Source: Streptomyces roseirectus (GTDB taxonomy: Bacteria; Actinomycetota; Actinomycetes; Streptomycetales; Streptomycetaceae). Taken from it: a DNA stretch of 64,000 bases. Each line of letters begins with the position of its first letter. The first letter of the stretch is position 1. The DNA lies in contig NZ_CP060828.1 in the NCBI RefSeq assembly GCF_014489635.1, forward strand, positions 1,612,001 to 1,676,000, given 5' to 3'. Positions 33,571 through 41,683 of the stretch are shown here, in pieces. The notes below the pieces were generated by a model. The model had not been told where the DNA came from. It searched no databases and worked only from the letters and a program-made list of their open reading frames with translations. Position numbers and translations under genes: made by a program.

Positions 33571-35081
33571 GCCGTTCCTTCGCTGTTGCCGTAGCGCTTG
33601 CGCACCCGGGACTTGAGGAGTTTTCCGGAGGCGGTGCGCGGGAGCTGGTCCGCGAGCACCACCGACTTGGGGATCTTGTACTTGGCGAGCCGCCCGGCGA
33701 GCCCCGCGAGGATGGCCTCGGGGTCGGGGCGGGCGCCCTCGCGGGGGACGACGACCGCGCGGGGCACCTCGCCCCACTTCGCGTCGGCGACCCCGATGAC
33801 CGCACACTCGGCGACGCCGGGGTGCGCGAGGATCAGGTCCTCTATCTCGGCGGGGTAGATGTTCTCCCCGCCGGAGATGATCATGTCCTTGATGCGGTCG
33901 ACGATGCGGACGTACCCGTCGGCGTCGACCGTCGCGGCGTCGCCGCTGCGGAACCAGCCGTCGGTGAAGGAGGCCGCGGTCTCCTCGGGCAGCCCCCAGT
34001 AGCCGGGCATGACGTGCGGCCCGCGCACCACGACCTCGCCCGTCTCCCCCGCCTCGACCGGCACCAGGTCGGGCCGGACCACGCGGACGTCGCTGAAGAA
34101 GTGCGGCACCCCGGCCGAACCGGCCTTGCTGACCGCGTGTTCGGCGTCCAGGAAGAGCGTCCCGGGCGACGCCTCGGTCATGCCGTACCCCTGGAGGAAG
34201 GTCAGCCCGCGTTCCTGGTAGGCCGCGATCAGCGGGGTCGGCACCGGGGAGCCGCCGCAGGTGAGCAGCCGCAGCGACGTCAGGTCGGCCTCGGCCCAGC
34301 CGGGGTGACGGGCCATCAGGTCGAACATGGTGGGCACGCCGAACATGAACGTGATCCGGTGCCGGGCGACGAGCCCGAACGTCGCGTCGGGGTCGAACGC
34401 CTCGACGAGGACACAGGTCCCGCCCTTGAGGAGCACCGGCAGCGTCAGCATGTTCAGGCCCGCCGTGTGGAACAACGGGGCGGAGACCAGGGCGCGTTCG
34501 TCGGCGATGAGGTCGGTGTCGACGAGGACGTTGACGGCGTTCCAGGTGAGGTTGCCGTGGGTGAGCATGGCCCCCTTGGGCCGCCCGGTCGTGCCGGACG
34601 TATACATGATGACGCAGGTGTCGTCGGGCGTGACGGGTTCGTCGACCGGTTCGGACGGCGCCTGCTGAAGGGCCTGTTCGTACTCCGCGCCGACTTCGAG
34701 GTAGGTGCGGACGTCGGTGTCGGCGGGCAGCCCGGCGACGAGTCCGGCGTGGACGCGGGCGTAGATCAGCGCCTTCGCGCCGGAGTCGGCGAGCTGGTAG
34801 GCGATCTCGGGCCCGGCGAGGCGGGTGTTGAGCGGGACGAAGACCGCGCCGAGCGTGCCGGCCGCGAACAGGGCCTCCAGGTAGGAGGGGTGGTTCGGGC
34901 CGAGGTAGGCGACGCGGTCGCCGCGTCTGACGCCCCGGGCGCGCAGGGCGTGCGCGAGGCGGGTGGTGCGCTCGTGCAGCGCGGCGTACGAGTACGCGGT
35001 GTCGCCGTGGATCAGGGCGGTGCGGTGCGGGGTCTTCCGGGCCCGGCGGGCGGGCCAGGAGCCCAGTCCCTCGTTGCGCAT
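33567..35081 (-). CDS. AMP-forming acyl-CoA synthetase
   Basis: A 504-residue adenylate-forming enzyme that makes an acyl-CoA from a carboxylic acid, ATP and CoA. Motifs are MYTSGTTGRPKGAMLTH (A3, near residue 165), GYGMTEASPG (A5, near residue 290), DGWFRSGDAAT (A7) and DRIKDMIISGGENIYPAEIE (A8), with the catalytic Lys in PRTASGKLLK (A10). All are intact. It is downstream of the amidohydrolase and overlaps the MaoC gene. The acid is unknown; an aromatic or medium-chain acid suits the PaaX/MarR context. Confidence 0.9.
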   Translation of the reverse strand: MRNEGLGSWPARRARKTPHRTALIHGDTAYSYAALHERTTRLAHALRARGVRRGDRVAYLGPNHPSYLEALFAAGTLGAVFVPLNTRLAGPEIAYQLADSGAKALIYARVHAGLVAGLPADTDVRTYLEVGAEYEQALQQAPSEPVDEPVTPDDTCVIMYTSGTTGRPKGAMLTHGNLTWNAVNVLVDTDLIADERALVSAPLFHTAGLNMLTLPVLLKGGTCVLVEAFDPDATFGLVARHRITFMFGVPTMFDLMARHPGWAEADLTSLRLLTCGGSPVPTPLIAAYQERGLTFLQGYGMTEASPGTLFLDAEHAVSKAGSAGVPHFFSDVRVVRPDLVPVEAGETGEVVVRGPHVMPGYWGLPEETAASFTDGWFRSGDAATVDADGYVRIVDRIKDMIISGGENIYPAEIEDLILAHPGVAECAVIGVADAKWGEVPRAVVVPREGARPDPEAILAGLAGRLAKYKIPKSVVLADQLPRTASGKLLKSRVRKRYGNSEGTA

Positions 35082-35092
35082 CTGCGGCCCCT

Positions 35093-35977
35093 CTAGGTCG
35101 TCAGCAGGCGGGCGGCGTTCTCTTTGAGGATCTTCGGCCGGACCTCGTCCTTGACCGGGAGCTTCGCGAAGTCGGCGAGCCAGCGATCGGGGGTGAGGAC
35201 GGGGAAGTCGGAGCCGAAGAGGACCTTGTCCTTCAGCAGGGTGTTGGCGTACTGCACGAGCTGGGGCGGGAAGTACTTCGGCGACCAGCCCGACAGGTCG
35301 ATGTGGACGCCGGGTTTGTGGGTGGCGACGGCCAGCGCCTCGTCCTGCCAGGGGAACGAGGGGTGCGCGAGGATGATCTTCAGGTCCGGGAAGTCCGCCG
35401 AGACGTCGTCCACGTGCAGGGGGTTGGAGTACTTCAGACGTATCCCGCCCCCGCCGGGGACGCCCGCGCCAATGCCGGTCTGGCCGGTGTGGAAGAGGGC
35501 GATGCAGCCGGCGTCCTCGATCACCTCGTACAACTCGTAGGCGACGGCACGGTCGTTGGGGAAGAAGCCCTGGATGCTGGGGTGGAACTTGAAGCCCCGC
35601 ACGCCGTACTCCTCGATGAGCCGCCGCGCCTGGCGCACCCCGGCCTTCCCCCGGAACGGGTCGATGGAGGCGAAGGGGATCAGGACGTCGGCGTTGGCGG
35701 CGGCGGCCTCGGCGACCTCCTCGTTGGGGACGGGCGCGGTGCCGGTCGCGGACTCGGCGTCCACGGTGAAGATGACGGCGGCCATGTTCCGCTCGCGGTA
35801 GTAGGCCGCCGTCTCCTCGATGGTCGGCTTGCGCTTGCCCTCGACCTTGAAGTAGGCGGAGGAGGCGTCGTGCAGGTCGTCGTCCAGGGAGGAGTGGCCC
35901 TTGGAGGAGACCTCGGCGTGGGTGTGGACGTCGATGGCGGTGAGGGCGTCGAAGTCCATCGCGGGGCGCGCGGTCAC
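35093..35977 (-). CDS. ACMSD-like metal-dependent amidohydrolase
   Basis: A 294-residue TIM-barrel hydrolase or decarboxylase of the amidohydrolase_2 type. Features are AIDVHTHAEVS (the first His pair, near residue 16), GVRGFKFHPSIQGFFPND, IILAHPSFPW (His) and LFGSDFPVLTPD (catalytic Asp near residue 260). Members include decarboxylases of aromatic ring-cleavage products. GTG 35977 overlaps the SDR stop by 4 bp. It may open, hydrolyse or decarboxylate the aromatic acid handled by this operon. Confidence 0.86.
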   Translation of the reverse strand: MTARPAMDFDALTAIDVHTHAEVSSKGHSSLDDDLHDASSAYFKVEGKRKPTIEETAAYYRERNMAAVIFTVDAESATGTAPVPNEEVAEAAAANADVLIPFASIDPFRGKAGVRQARRLIEEYGVRGFKFHPSIQGFFPNDRAVAYELYEVIEDAGCIALFHTGQTGIGAGVPGGGGIRLKYSNPLHVDDVSADFPDLKIILAHPSFPWQDEALAVATHKPGVHIDLSGWSPKYFPPQLVQYANTLLKDKVLFGSDFPVLTPDRWLADFAKLPVKDEVRPKILKENAARLLTT

Positions 35978-36891
35978 GCCTCCTCCAGCTTGGGTGCCGG
36001 GATGCCCACCGTCTCCGGCTGGGCGCCGACCGACGTCCCCCACGCCTCGGCCAGCGTCTCGGGGGTCCAGCCGCCGTCCGCGTACGCCGCGCGGATCTCC
36101 TGCGGGTGGGACCAGAGGGCGACCTTGTCGCCGCCGATGCCGATGGCCTGCCCGGTGATGCCGCGTGCCGCCGCGGACGCGAGGAAGGGGACGAGGGCCG
36201 CGCAGTCCTCGGGGGTGCCGAAGCCCTCGCCCTTGCGGAGGATCCCGGGCAGCGGCCGGCCCTGCTTGAGGGCTTCGACGTAGGGGGCGAACGCGGGGAT
36301 CGTCTCGGTCATCGCGGTCGCGGCGACGGGCACGATCGCGTTGACCGTGATGCCCGCGCGGGCCAGCTCCATCGACCAGGTGCGGGCGAACGCGGCGATC
36401 CCGGCCTTGGCCGCCGCGTAGTTGGTCTGCCCGAAGTTGCCGCGCTGGCCCGCGGGCGAGCCGACGAGGATCAGCGTGCCGCCCTCGCCGCGCTCGCGCA
36501 TGTGGACGGCGGCGGCGCGGGCACAGGTGAAGGTGCCGCGCAGGTGGGTGGAGATCACGGCGTCGAAGTCGTCGTCCGTCATCTTCCACAGCACCTTGTC
36601 GCGCAGGATCCCGGCGTTGGTGACGAGCGTGTCGAGCCGTCCGAACGCCTCGACGGCCCGTCCGACGATCCGGTCGGCGGCCTCGGCGGTGCCGACCGGG
36701 ACGACCTCGGCGACGGCGGTGCCGCCCGCCTCCGTGATCGCCTTCACCGCCTGTCCGGCGGCCTCCTCGTCGACGTCGTTGACCACCACGGACGCGCCGT
36801 GCGCGGCCAGGGCGCGGGCGTAGGCGAGGCCGAGGCCGCGGCCGGCGCCGGTGACGGCGGCGGCTGTGCCGGTGAGATCGATGCGGGGCAC
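35974..36891 (-). CDS. SDR oxidoreductase, MFE-2-like 3-hydroxyacyl-CoA dehydrogenase
   Basis: A 305-residue short-chain dehydrogenase: TGAGRGLGLAYA for NAD binding (near residue 14), NDVDEEA, TNAGILRDK, and the catalytic Tyr/Lys in NYAAAKAG. The active-site segment GNFGQTNYAAAKAG closely resembles the dehydrogenase half of multifunctional enzyme type 2. The usual catalytic Ser is in LVGSPAGQRG. The start is GTG 36891. First gene of the minus-strand operon, divergent from the MarR regulator. With the MaoC hydratase it could form a split MFE-2 (R-specific) beta-oxidation pair. Confidence 0.88.
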   Translation of the reverse strand: MPRIDLTGTAAAVTGAGRGLGLAYARALAAHGASVVVNDVDEEAAGQAVKAITEAGGTAVAEVVPVGTAEAADRIVGRAVEAFGRLDTLVTNAGILRDKVLWKMTDDDFDAVISTHLRGTFTCARAAAVHMRERGEGGTLILVGSPAGQRGNFGQTNYAAAKAGIAAFARTWSMELARAGITVNAIVPVAATAMTETIPAFAPYVEALKQGRPLPGILRKGEGFGTPEDCAALVPFLASAAARGITGQAIGIGGDKVALWSHPQEIRAAYADGGWTPETLAEAWGTSVGAQPETVGIPAPKLEEA

Positions 36892-36937
36892 GGGTGAGTC
36901 CCTTCGACAGGAGCGGTGTGGAAATCGAAGGTAAGAG

Positions 36938-36962
36938 CAATGATTGTTGTCGTCAATAGTTG
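36938..36962. promoter_or_regulatory. Imperfect palindrome between SDR operon and MarR gene
   Basis: CAATGATTG-TTGTCGT-CAATAGTTG (arms match 7 of 9) lies in an AT-richer divergent promoter. Size and position suit a MarR operator controlling both directions. Confidence 0.45.
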
Positions 36963-36976
36963 TTGCCGACCCACTA

Positions 36977-37558
36977 ATGGTTCATGCTGGAATCTGTCAC
37001 GACACATCCCCCCGACCAGGACCGAGACCCGACCAGGGCCGAGAGTCGACCGGGGCCGAGACCAGGGAGTCCGCCATCGCCAGCCGGCACGACACCGCAC
37101 GCACCGCCCCGATCGACGCGAACGAGCCCTGGATGCGTGGGCTGCACGCCGACACGGGCTACCTCCTGTACCGGCTCGGCCTGCGCTCGGGGCAGTTGTT
37201 CAACACGTTCCTCCAGGAGTCGGGCCTGCGCCTGCGCCACTACGCGGTGCTGCGCTACCTCGCGGGCTGCGAGGGCGCCCCGCAACGGGAGTTGAGCACC
37301 CGCCTCGGCTACGACCCGTCCGCGATCGTCGGCCTGGTGGACGACCTGGAGCGGATCGCCTTCGCCGAGCGCCGCCCCTCCCCCGACGACCGGCGCAGCC
37401 GCATCGTCGTGCTCACCGAGCCGGGGCGCGCGTTCCTGCGGGACACGGACGAGGCGGGGCTGCGCGTCACCAACGAGCTGACGGGGCCGCTGACCGAGGC
37501 CGAGCGGGAGGTGCTGCACGGGCTGCTGCTGCGGGTGGCCGGGGACGACGTCGCCTGA
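36977..37558 (+). CDS. MarR-family regulator
   Basis: A regulator whose winged HTH is clear: LRHYAVLRYLAGCEGAPQRELSTRLGYDPSAIVGLVDDLE and the wing RRPSPDDRRSRIVVLTEPGR. The N-terminus is uncertain. ATG 36977 gives 193 residues but has no ribosome site and a long basic leader. ATG 37133 starts close to the conserved core. A GGGAG sits before an in-frame ATC. It is divergent from the SDR-ligase operon and probably represses it until an aromatic ligand or its CoA ester binds. Confidence 0.83.
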   Translation: MVHAGICHDTSPRPGPRPDQGRESTGAETRESAIASRHDTARTAPIDANEPWMRGLHADTGYLLYRLGLRSGQLFNTFLQESGLRLRHYAVLRYLAGCEGAPQRELSTRLGYDPSAIVGLVDDLERIAFAERRPSPDDRRSRIVVLTEPGRAFLRDTDEAGLRVTNELTGPLTEAEREVLHGLLLRVAGDDVA

Positions 37559-37659
37559 AGGATCTTCAGGGCGGTCGAATGTTGTGCATCTTCTTGACGG
37601 CAGCTCATCCAGTGCATAACTTCACGGACCATTCCAGGCACCGGCCCAGGGAGCTCCCC

Positions 37660-39006
37660 GTGCAGTCGTCCCCCACGTCCGCCCGCCAACCGTCCCCCGA
37701 CACCGCTCAGTTGCGCCGCGTCGCCCTCTCCGGGCTGCTCGGCACCGCCGTCGAGTTCTACGACTTCCTCGTGTACGGCACCGTCGCCGCGCTCGTCTTC
37801 GGCGAGCTGTTCTTCCCCGGCGCCGACCCCGCGGTCGGCACCATCGCCGCGTTCGGCACCTTCGCCGCCGGCTATGTCGCCCGCCCGCTCGGCGGGCTGG
37901 TCTTCGGTCACTTCGGCGACCGGATCGGCCGCAAGTCGATGATGCTGCTGACGATGGTCCTGATGGGCACCGGCAGCTTCCTCATCGGGCTGCTGCCCAC
38001 CTACGACACGATCGGCGTGTGGGCGCCGGTCCTGCTGGTCGCGCTGCGCGTCGTGCAGGGCATCGCGATCGGCGGCGAGTGGGGCGGCGCGACCCTCATG
38101 GTCGTCGAGCACGCCGAACACGCGCGCGGCGACCGGCGCGGCCTGTGGTCGAGCTTCACCCAGCTCGGGGCCCCGCTCGGCTCCGTGCTCTCCGCCGGGG
38201 TGGTCACGCTCGTCTCCACGCTGCCCGACGACGACTTCCGCGCGTGGGGATGGCGGGTGCCGTTCCTGCTGAGCGTCGTCCTGCTCGCGGTCGGGCTCTT
38301 CGTGCGGCTGCGCGTCGCGGAGAGTCCGCTGTTCGACGCGGCCCGACGGCCCGAGAAGCCGCCCGTCCTCGAACTGCTGAGCCGGCCCCGGCCGGTGCTG
38401 GTCGCGGCGTGCGCCGGGATCGGGGCGTTCACCGCGCAGTCGCTGCTGACCGGGTTCATGATCTCGTACGCCGTCGACGAGGGGTACACCCGGCCACAGG
38501 TCCTGACGGCCGTGACGGTCGCGTCCTGCGTGGCGCTGGTCGTGCTGCCGGCGGCGTCCGCGCTGTCCGACCGGGTCGGGCGGCGTCCCGTCGTCCTCGC
38601 CGGTGCGCTCGCCTCGGCCGCGCTCGCCTTCCCCGTCCTCGCGCTCGTCGACTCCGGCTCGCCCGGTCTGCTGGTCCTCGCGCTGGTCCTCGGGCACGGG
38701 GTCGCGCAGTCCACGATGTACGGGCCACTGGGCGCGCTGCTCAGCGAGATGTTCCCGACGAACGTCCGCTACACCGGGGCCTCCCTCGGCTACCAGGGGG
38801 CCACGCTGATCGGCGCGGGCTTCTCACCCCTGATCGCGAGCAGCCTCCTGGCGTCGGGCGGCGGTTCCAGCACGCCGGTCTCCCTGCTGCTGTGCGCCGG
38901 GGCCGCGATCACCGCGGTCACCGTGTGGCGGATGCGCGAGACGTCGTCCGACACGCTGCGGCCCGCCGCCGAGCGGGCGCCGGAGCGGGAGACCGCCTCG
39001 GGGTGA
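37660..39006 (+). CDS. MFS transporter, metabolite:H+ symporter (MHS) family
   Basis: A 448-residue membrane protein with about 12 helices, starting at GTG 37660 behind AGGGAG. MHS hallmarks are present: GTAVEFYDFLVYG in helix 1, the loop GHFGDRIGRKSMM between helices 2 and 3, RVVQGIAIGGEWGGATLMVVEHA and SEMFPTNVRYTGASLGYQ. Relatives import organic acids such as shikimate, proline/betaine or aromatic acids by proton symport. Placed between MarR and IclR regulators beside a ligase operon, it probably imports that operon's acid substrate. Confidence 0.88.
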   Translation: MQSSPTSARQPSPDTAQLRRVALSGLLGTAVEFYDFLVYGTVAALVFGELFFPGADPAVGTIAAFGTFAAGYVARPLGGLVFGHFGDRIGRKSMMLLTMVLMGTGSFLIGLLPTYDTIGVWAPVLLVALRVVQGIAIGGEWGGATLMVVEHAEHARGDRRGLWSSFTQLGAPLGSVLSAGVVTLVSTLPDDDFRAWGWRVPFLLSVVLLAVGLFVRLRVAESPLFDAARRPEKPPVLELLSRPRPVLVAACAGIGAFTAQSLLTGFMISYAVDEGYTRPQVLTAVTVASCVALVVLPAASALSDRVGRRPVVLAGALASAALAFPVLALVDSGSPGLLVLALVLGHGVAQSTMYGPLGALLSEMFPTNVRYTGASLGYQGATLIGAGFSPLIASSLLASGGGSSTPVSLLLCAGAAITAVTVWRMRETSSDTLRPAAERAPERETASG

Positions 39007-39022
39007 CACAGGATCCGACGTC

Positions 39023-39784
39023 ATGAATCCGCGTTCCGCGCCCGAGCGGCTGCTGTCCGTCCTCGCCGCGTTCGACCACGAACACACGGCGCTCACGCTC
39101 ACGGACATCAGCCGCCGGGCCGGGCTGACCCTCACGACGGCGCACCGGCTGGTCGGCGCGCTCACTCTCTGGGGCGCCCTGGAGCGCGATCCCTCCGGGA
39201 CGTACCACGTGGGTCTGCGCCTGTGGGAGATCGCCGCGCTCTCACCGCGCGGCCTCGCCCTGCGCCAGATCGCCCTCCCCTATCTGGAAGACCTCTACGA
39301 AGCCACCCACGAGAACGTCCAGTTGGCCGTCCGTGACGGATGCGACGTCGTCTACACGGAATGGCTGAGCGGGCATTCCTCCGTCGGCGTCCACATCCGC
39401 GTCGGCGCCCGCTGGCCCCTCCACGCGACGGGAGTCGGCCTGGTCCTCCTCGCCCACGCCGCCCCGGCCTTCCAGGACACCTACTGCACCGGCCCCTTGA
39501 CCTCCTTCACCCCCCACACCCTCACCGACCCCTCCTCCCTCCGCCGCCTCCTCGCCGACATCCGCCACACCGGCATCGCCGTCAGCGACCGCCAGATCAC
39601 CGACGACGCCCTCTCCGTCGCGGCCCCCGTCCGGGGTCCGGGCGGCGAGGTCGTCGCGGCCGTGTCGGTCGTCGTGCCCCAACAGGGGGCCCAGGTGGGG
39701 GTGTTGACACCTGCGGTGCGGGTGGCGGCGCGGGGGATATCGCGGGCACTGGGATGGCGGCCGGCGGGGAGGGGGGAGGCGTAG
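39023..39784 (+). CDS. IclR-family regulator
   Basis: A 253-residue regulator starting at ATG 39023, 16 bases after the transporter. N-terminal HTH: SAPERLLSVLAAFDHEHTALTL, then ISRRAGLTLTTAHRLVGAL. The C-terminal effector domain (~75-240) has LPYLEDLYEATHENVQLAVRDG and ISRALG near the end. IclR proteins commonly control aromatic acid catabolism and its transporters, which fits this locus. It is probably co-transcribed with the MHS transporter. Confidence 0.88.
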   Translation: MNPRSAPERLLSVLAAFDHEHTALTLTDISRRAGLTLTTAHRLVGALTLWGALERDPSGTYHVGLRLWEIAALSPRGLALRQIALPYLEDLYEATHENVQLAVRDGCDVVYTEWLSGHSSVGVHIRVGARWPLHATGVGLVLLAHAAPAFQDTYCTGPLTSFTPHTLTDPSSLRRLLADIRHTGIAVSDRQITDDALSVAAPVRGPGGEVVAAVSVVVPQQGAQVGVLTPAVRVAARGISRALGWRPAGRGEA

Positions 39785-39801
39785 GGGTGGGGGTGGGTGG
39801 G
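39784..39801 (+). other. G-quadruplex motif at the IclR stop codon
   Basis: G4-T-G5-T-G3-T-G3 with three single-base loops begins at the last base of the TAG stop. Such a motif is predicted to fold stably in RNA or single-stranded DNA and may mark the transcript end. Confidence 0.55.
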
Positions 39802-40196
39802 CGGTGAAGGGGGTTCGAGGCGGCAGGCGGGAAGAGGGCGCGCACAGGTTTGGGACGGTGGGCCGGGCGGTCCGTGAGGTTGGTTCAGCTCGGTCCGGGG
39901 GCCTCATCGGCTCAGCACGGCGCACGTGGCGAAGCACTCCGCGCCGGGCGGCCGGAGCCGGCCCACACGCCGGGCTCCGGGGGAGGCGTTGCGGACTGCG
40001 GGCCGCGCCACCGCTCGACGGCACGTCGTCCGGCCTCGACACCCCGCCGGCTCGACGCGACCGGCGGCGCGTGTTCCCGGGCGGGACCCCGAGCTGCGCA
40101 TACCCGGCTTCATCGGGTGAACTCGCCTGCGCGGTACGGCATTTCCCCGCTTCAACTCTTGACGGCCCCTGGGGCAGGGTGGACATTGACGGCACC

Positions 40197-40212
40197 TTGA
40201 GAGCGCTCTCAA
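40197..40212. promoter_or_regulatory. LacI/CebR-type operator upstream of the GH16 glucanase gene
   Basis: TTGAGAGCGCTCTCAA is a perfect 16-bp palindrome close to the known CebR box TGGGAGCGCTCCCA. It lies 54 bases before the glucanase ATG and just after TTGACG (40186-40191), a -35 candidate, so bound repressor would block the promoter. The rest of 39802-40185 shows no convincing gene or element beyond G-rich runs. Confidence 0.85.
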
Positions 40213-40265
40213 CGGCTCCCCGGGCACCCGCTCTCCCCACATCCCGTACCCGAGAGGTCCCCCCC

Positions 40266-41654
40266 ATGACCGCATCCTCCGGTATCCCCAGAAGACGCCG
40301 CGCCCTGCTCGCCGTCCTGTCCACCCTCGGCCTCGCCGCCGCCCTCGCGACAGCGGCGACGCTCCCCGCAGACGCCTCCGCGCCGACGCCGCCGGCCGGC
40401 TGGACACAGGTCTTCGTGGACGACTTCAACGGCGCCGCCGGCACCGGCGTCAACACCAGCAACTGGCAGTACTCGACCGGCACTTCGTACCCCGGCGGCC
40501 CCGCGAACTGGGGCACGGGCGAGGTCGAGACGATGACGAACTCGACCGCCAACGTCTCCCTGGACGGCAACGGCAACCTCCGCATCACGCCGCTGCGCGA
40601 CGCCGCCGGCCGGTGGACATCGGGCCGCATCGAGACGAACCGCACGGACTTCCAGCCCCCGGCCGGCGGCAAGCTGCGCGTCGAGGCGCGGCTACAGATG
40701 CCCAATGTGACCGGCACGGCGGCGGAGGGGTACTGGCCCGCCTTCTGGATGCTGGGCGCGCCCTACCGGGGCAACTACCAGAACTGGCCCGCCGTGGGCG
40801 AGTTGGACATCATGGAGAACGTCCAGGGCCTCAACCGGGTCTGGGCGACGATGCACTGCGGCACCAACCCCGGCGGGCCCTGCAACGAGACGACGGGCAT
40901 CGGCGGCAACACGGTCTGCCCCGGCGCGACATGCCAGTCCGGGTTCCACAACTACACGATGGAATGGGACCGTTCGGTCACGCCCGAGGCCATCCGCTTC
41001 TACGTCGACGGCGTCAACTACCACACGGTCACCGCGAACCAGGTCGACGCCACCACCTGGGCCAACGCGACGAACCACGGCTTCTTCATCATCCTCAACG
41101 TCGCGATGGGCGGCGCCTTCCCCGACGCGTACGGCGGCGGTCTCGACGGCGCGACCGAGCCGGGCCACCCGATGGTCGTCGACTACGTCCAGGTCCTGCG
41201 GTCCTCCGGCGGCGGTACCACCACTCCCCCGCCCTCGGGCTCGCGTGACGCCTACGCCCCGATCCAGGCCGAGTCCTACGACGCCCAGTCCGGCGCCACG
41301 ACGGAGACCACCTCGGACACCGGCGGCGGCCAGAACATCGGCTCCCTCGCGAACGGCGACTGGGCCCAGTACAAGAACGTCAATTTCGGCTCCACCCCCG
41401 CGACCCAGTTCCGTGCCCGTGTCGCCAGCGGCGCGTCCGGCGGGGTCAGCGGCCTCGTCGAGGTCCGCCTCGACAGCCGCACCGCCACCCCGGTCGGCAG
41501 CTTCTCCCTCGCCGGCACCGGCGGCTGGCAGTCCTGGCGCACCGTCCCCGCCAACATCACCGCCGTCACCGGCACCCACGACGTCTACCTCACCTTCACC
41601 AGCGGCCAGCCCAACGACTTCGTGAACGTCAACTGGTTCGAATTCGGCCGCTGA
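40266..41654 (+). CDS. Secreted GH16 endo-beta-1,3-glucanase with C-terminal CBM6-like module
   Basis: A 462-residue exported enzyme. The Sec-type or Tat-like signal runs PRRRRALLAVLSTLGLAAALATAATL, cleaved near ADASA. GH16 catalytic domain (~45-320): WTQVFVDDFNG at the start, ELDIME with nucleophile Glu179 and acid/base Glu184, and a metal/aromatic cleft (WPAFWMLG). A Gly/Thr/Pro linker (SSGGGTTTPPPSGS) leads to a ~130-residue beta-sandwich (IQAESYDAQSG to WFEFGR) typical of CBM6. It hydrolyses beta-1,3-glucan such as laminarin or fungal wall glucan. Monocistronic, with AGAGG upstream and a LacI-type operator in its promoter. Confidence 0.93.
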   Translation: MTASSGIPRRRRALLAVLSTLGLAAALATAATLPADASAPTPPAGWTQVFVDDFNGAAGTGVNTSNWQYSTGTSYPGGPANWGTGEVETMTNSTANVSLDGNGNLRITPLRDAAGRWTSGRIETNRTDFQPPAGGKLRVEARLQMPNVTGTAAEGYWPAFWMLGAPYRGNYQNWPAVGELDIMENVQGLNRVWATMHCGTNPGGPCNETTGIGGNTVCPGATCQSGFHNYTMEWDRSVTPEAIRFYVDGVNYHTVTANQVDATTWANATNHGFFIILNVAMGGAFPDAYGGGLDGATEPGHPMVVDYVQVLRSSGGGTTTPPPSGSRDAYAPIQAESYDAQSGATTETTSDTGGGQNIGSLANGDWAQYKNVNFGSTPATQFRARVASGASGGVSGLVEVRLDSRTATPVGSFSLAGTGGWQSWRTVPANITAVTGTHDVYLTFTSGQPNDFVNVNWFEFGR

Positions 41655-41683
41655 CGGCCAAAATCCCCGCCCCACCTCCTGGT

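Noticed and set aside
39802..40185. A 116-codon plus-strand ORF in the gap before the glucanase
   Set aside because: Low-complexity Arg/Gly product, no ribosome site, and it runs into the promoter region.
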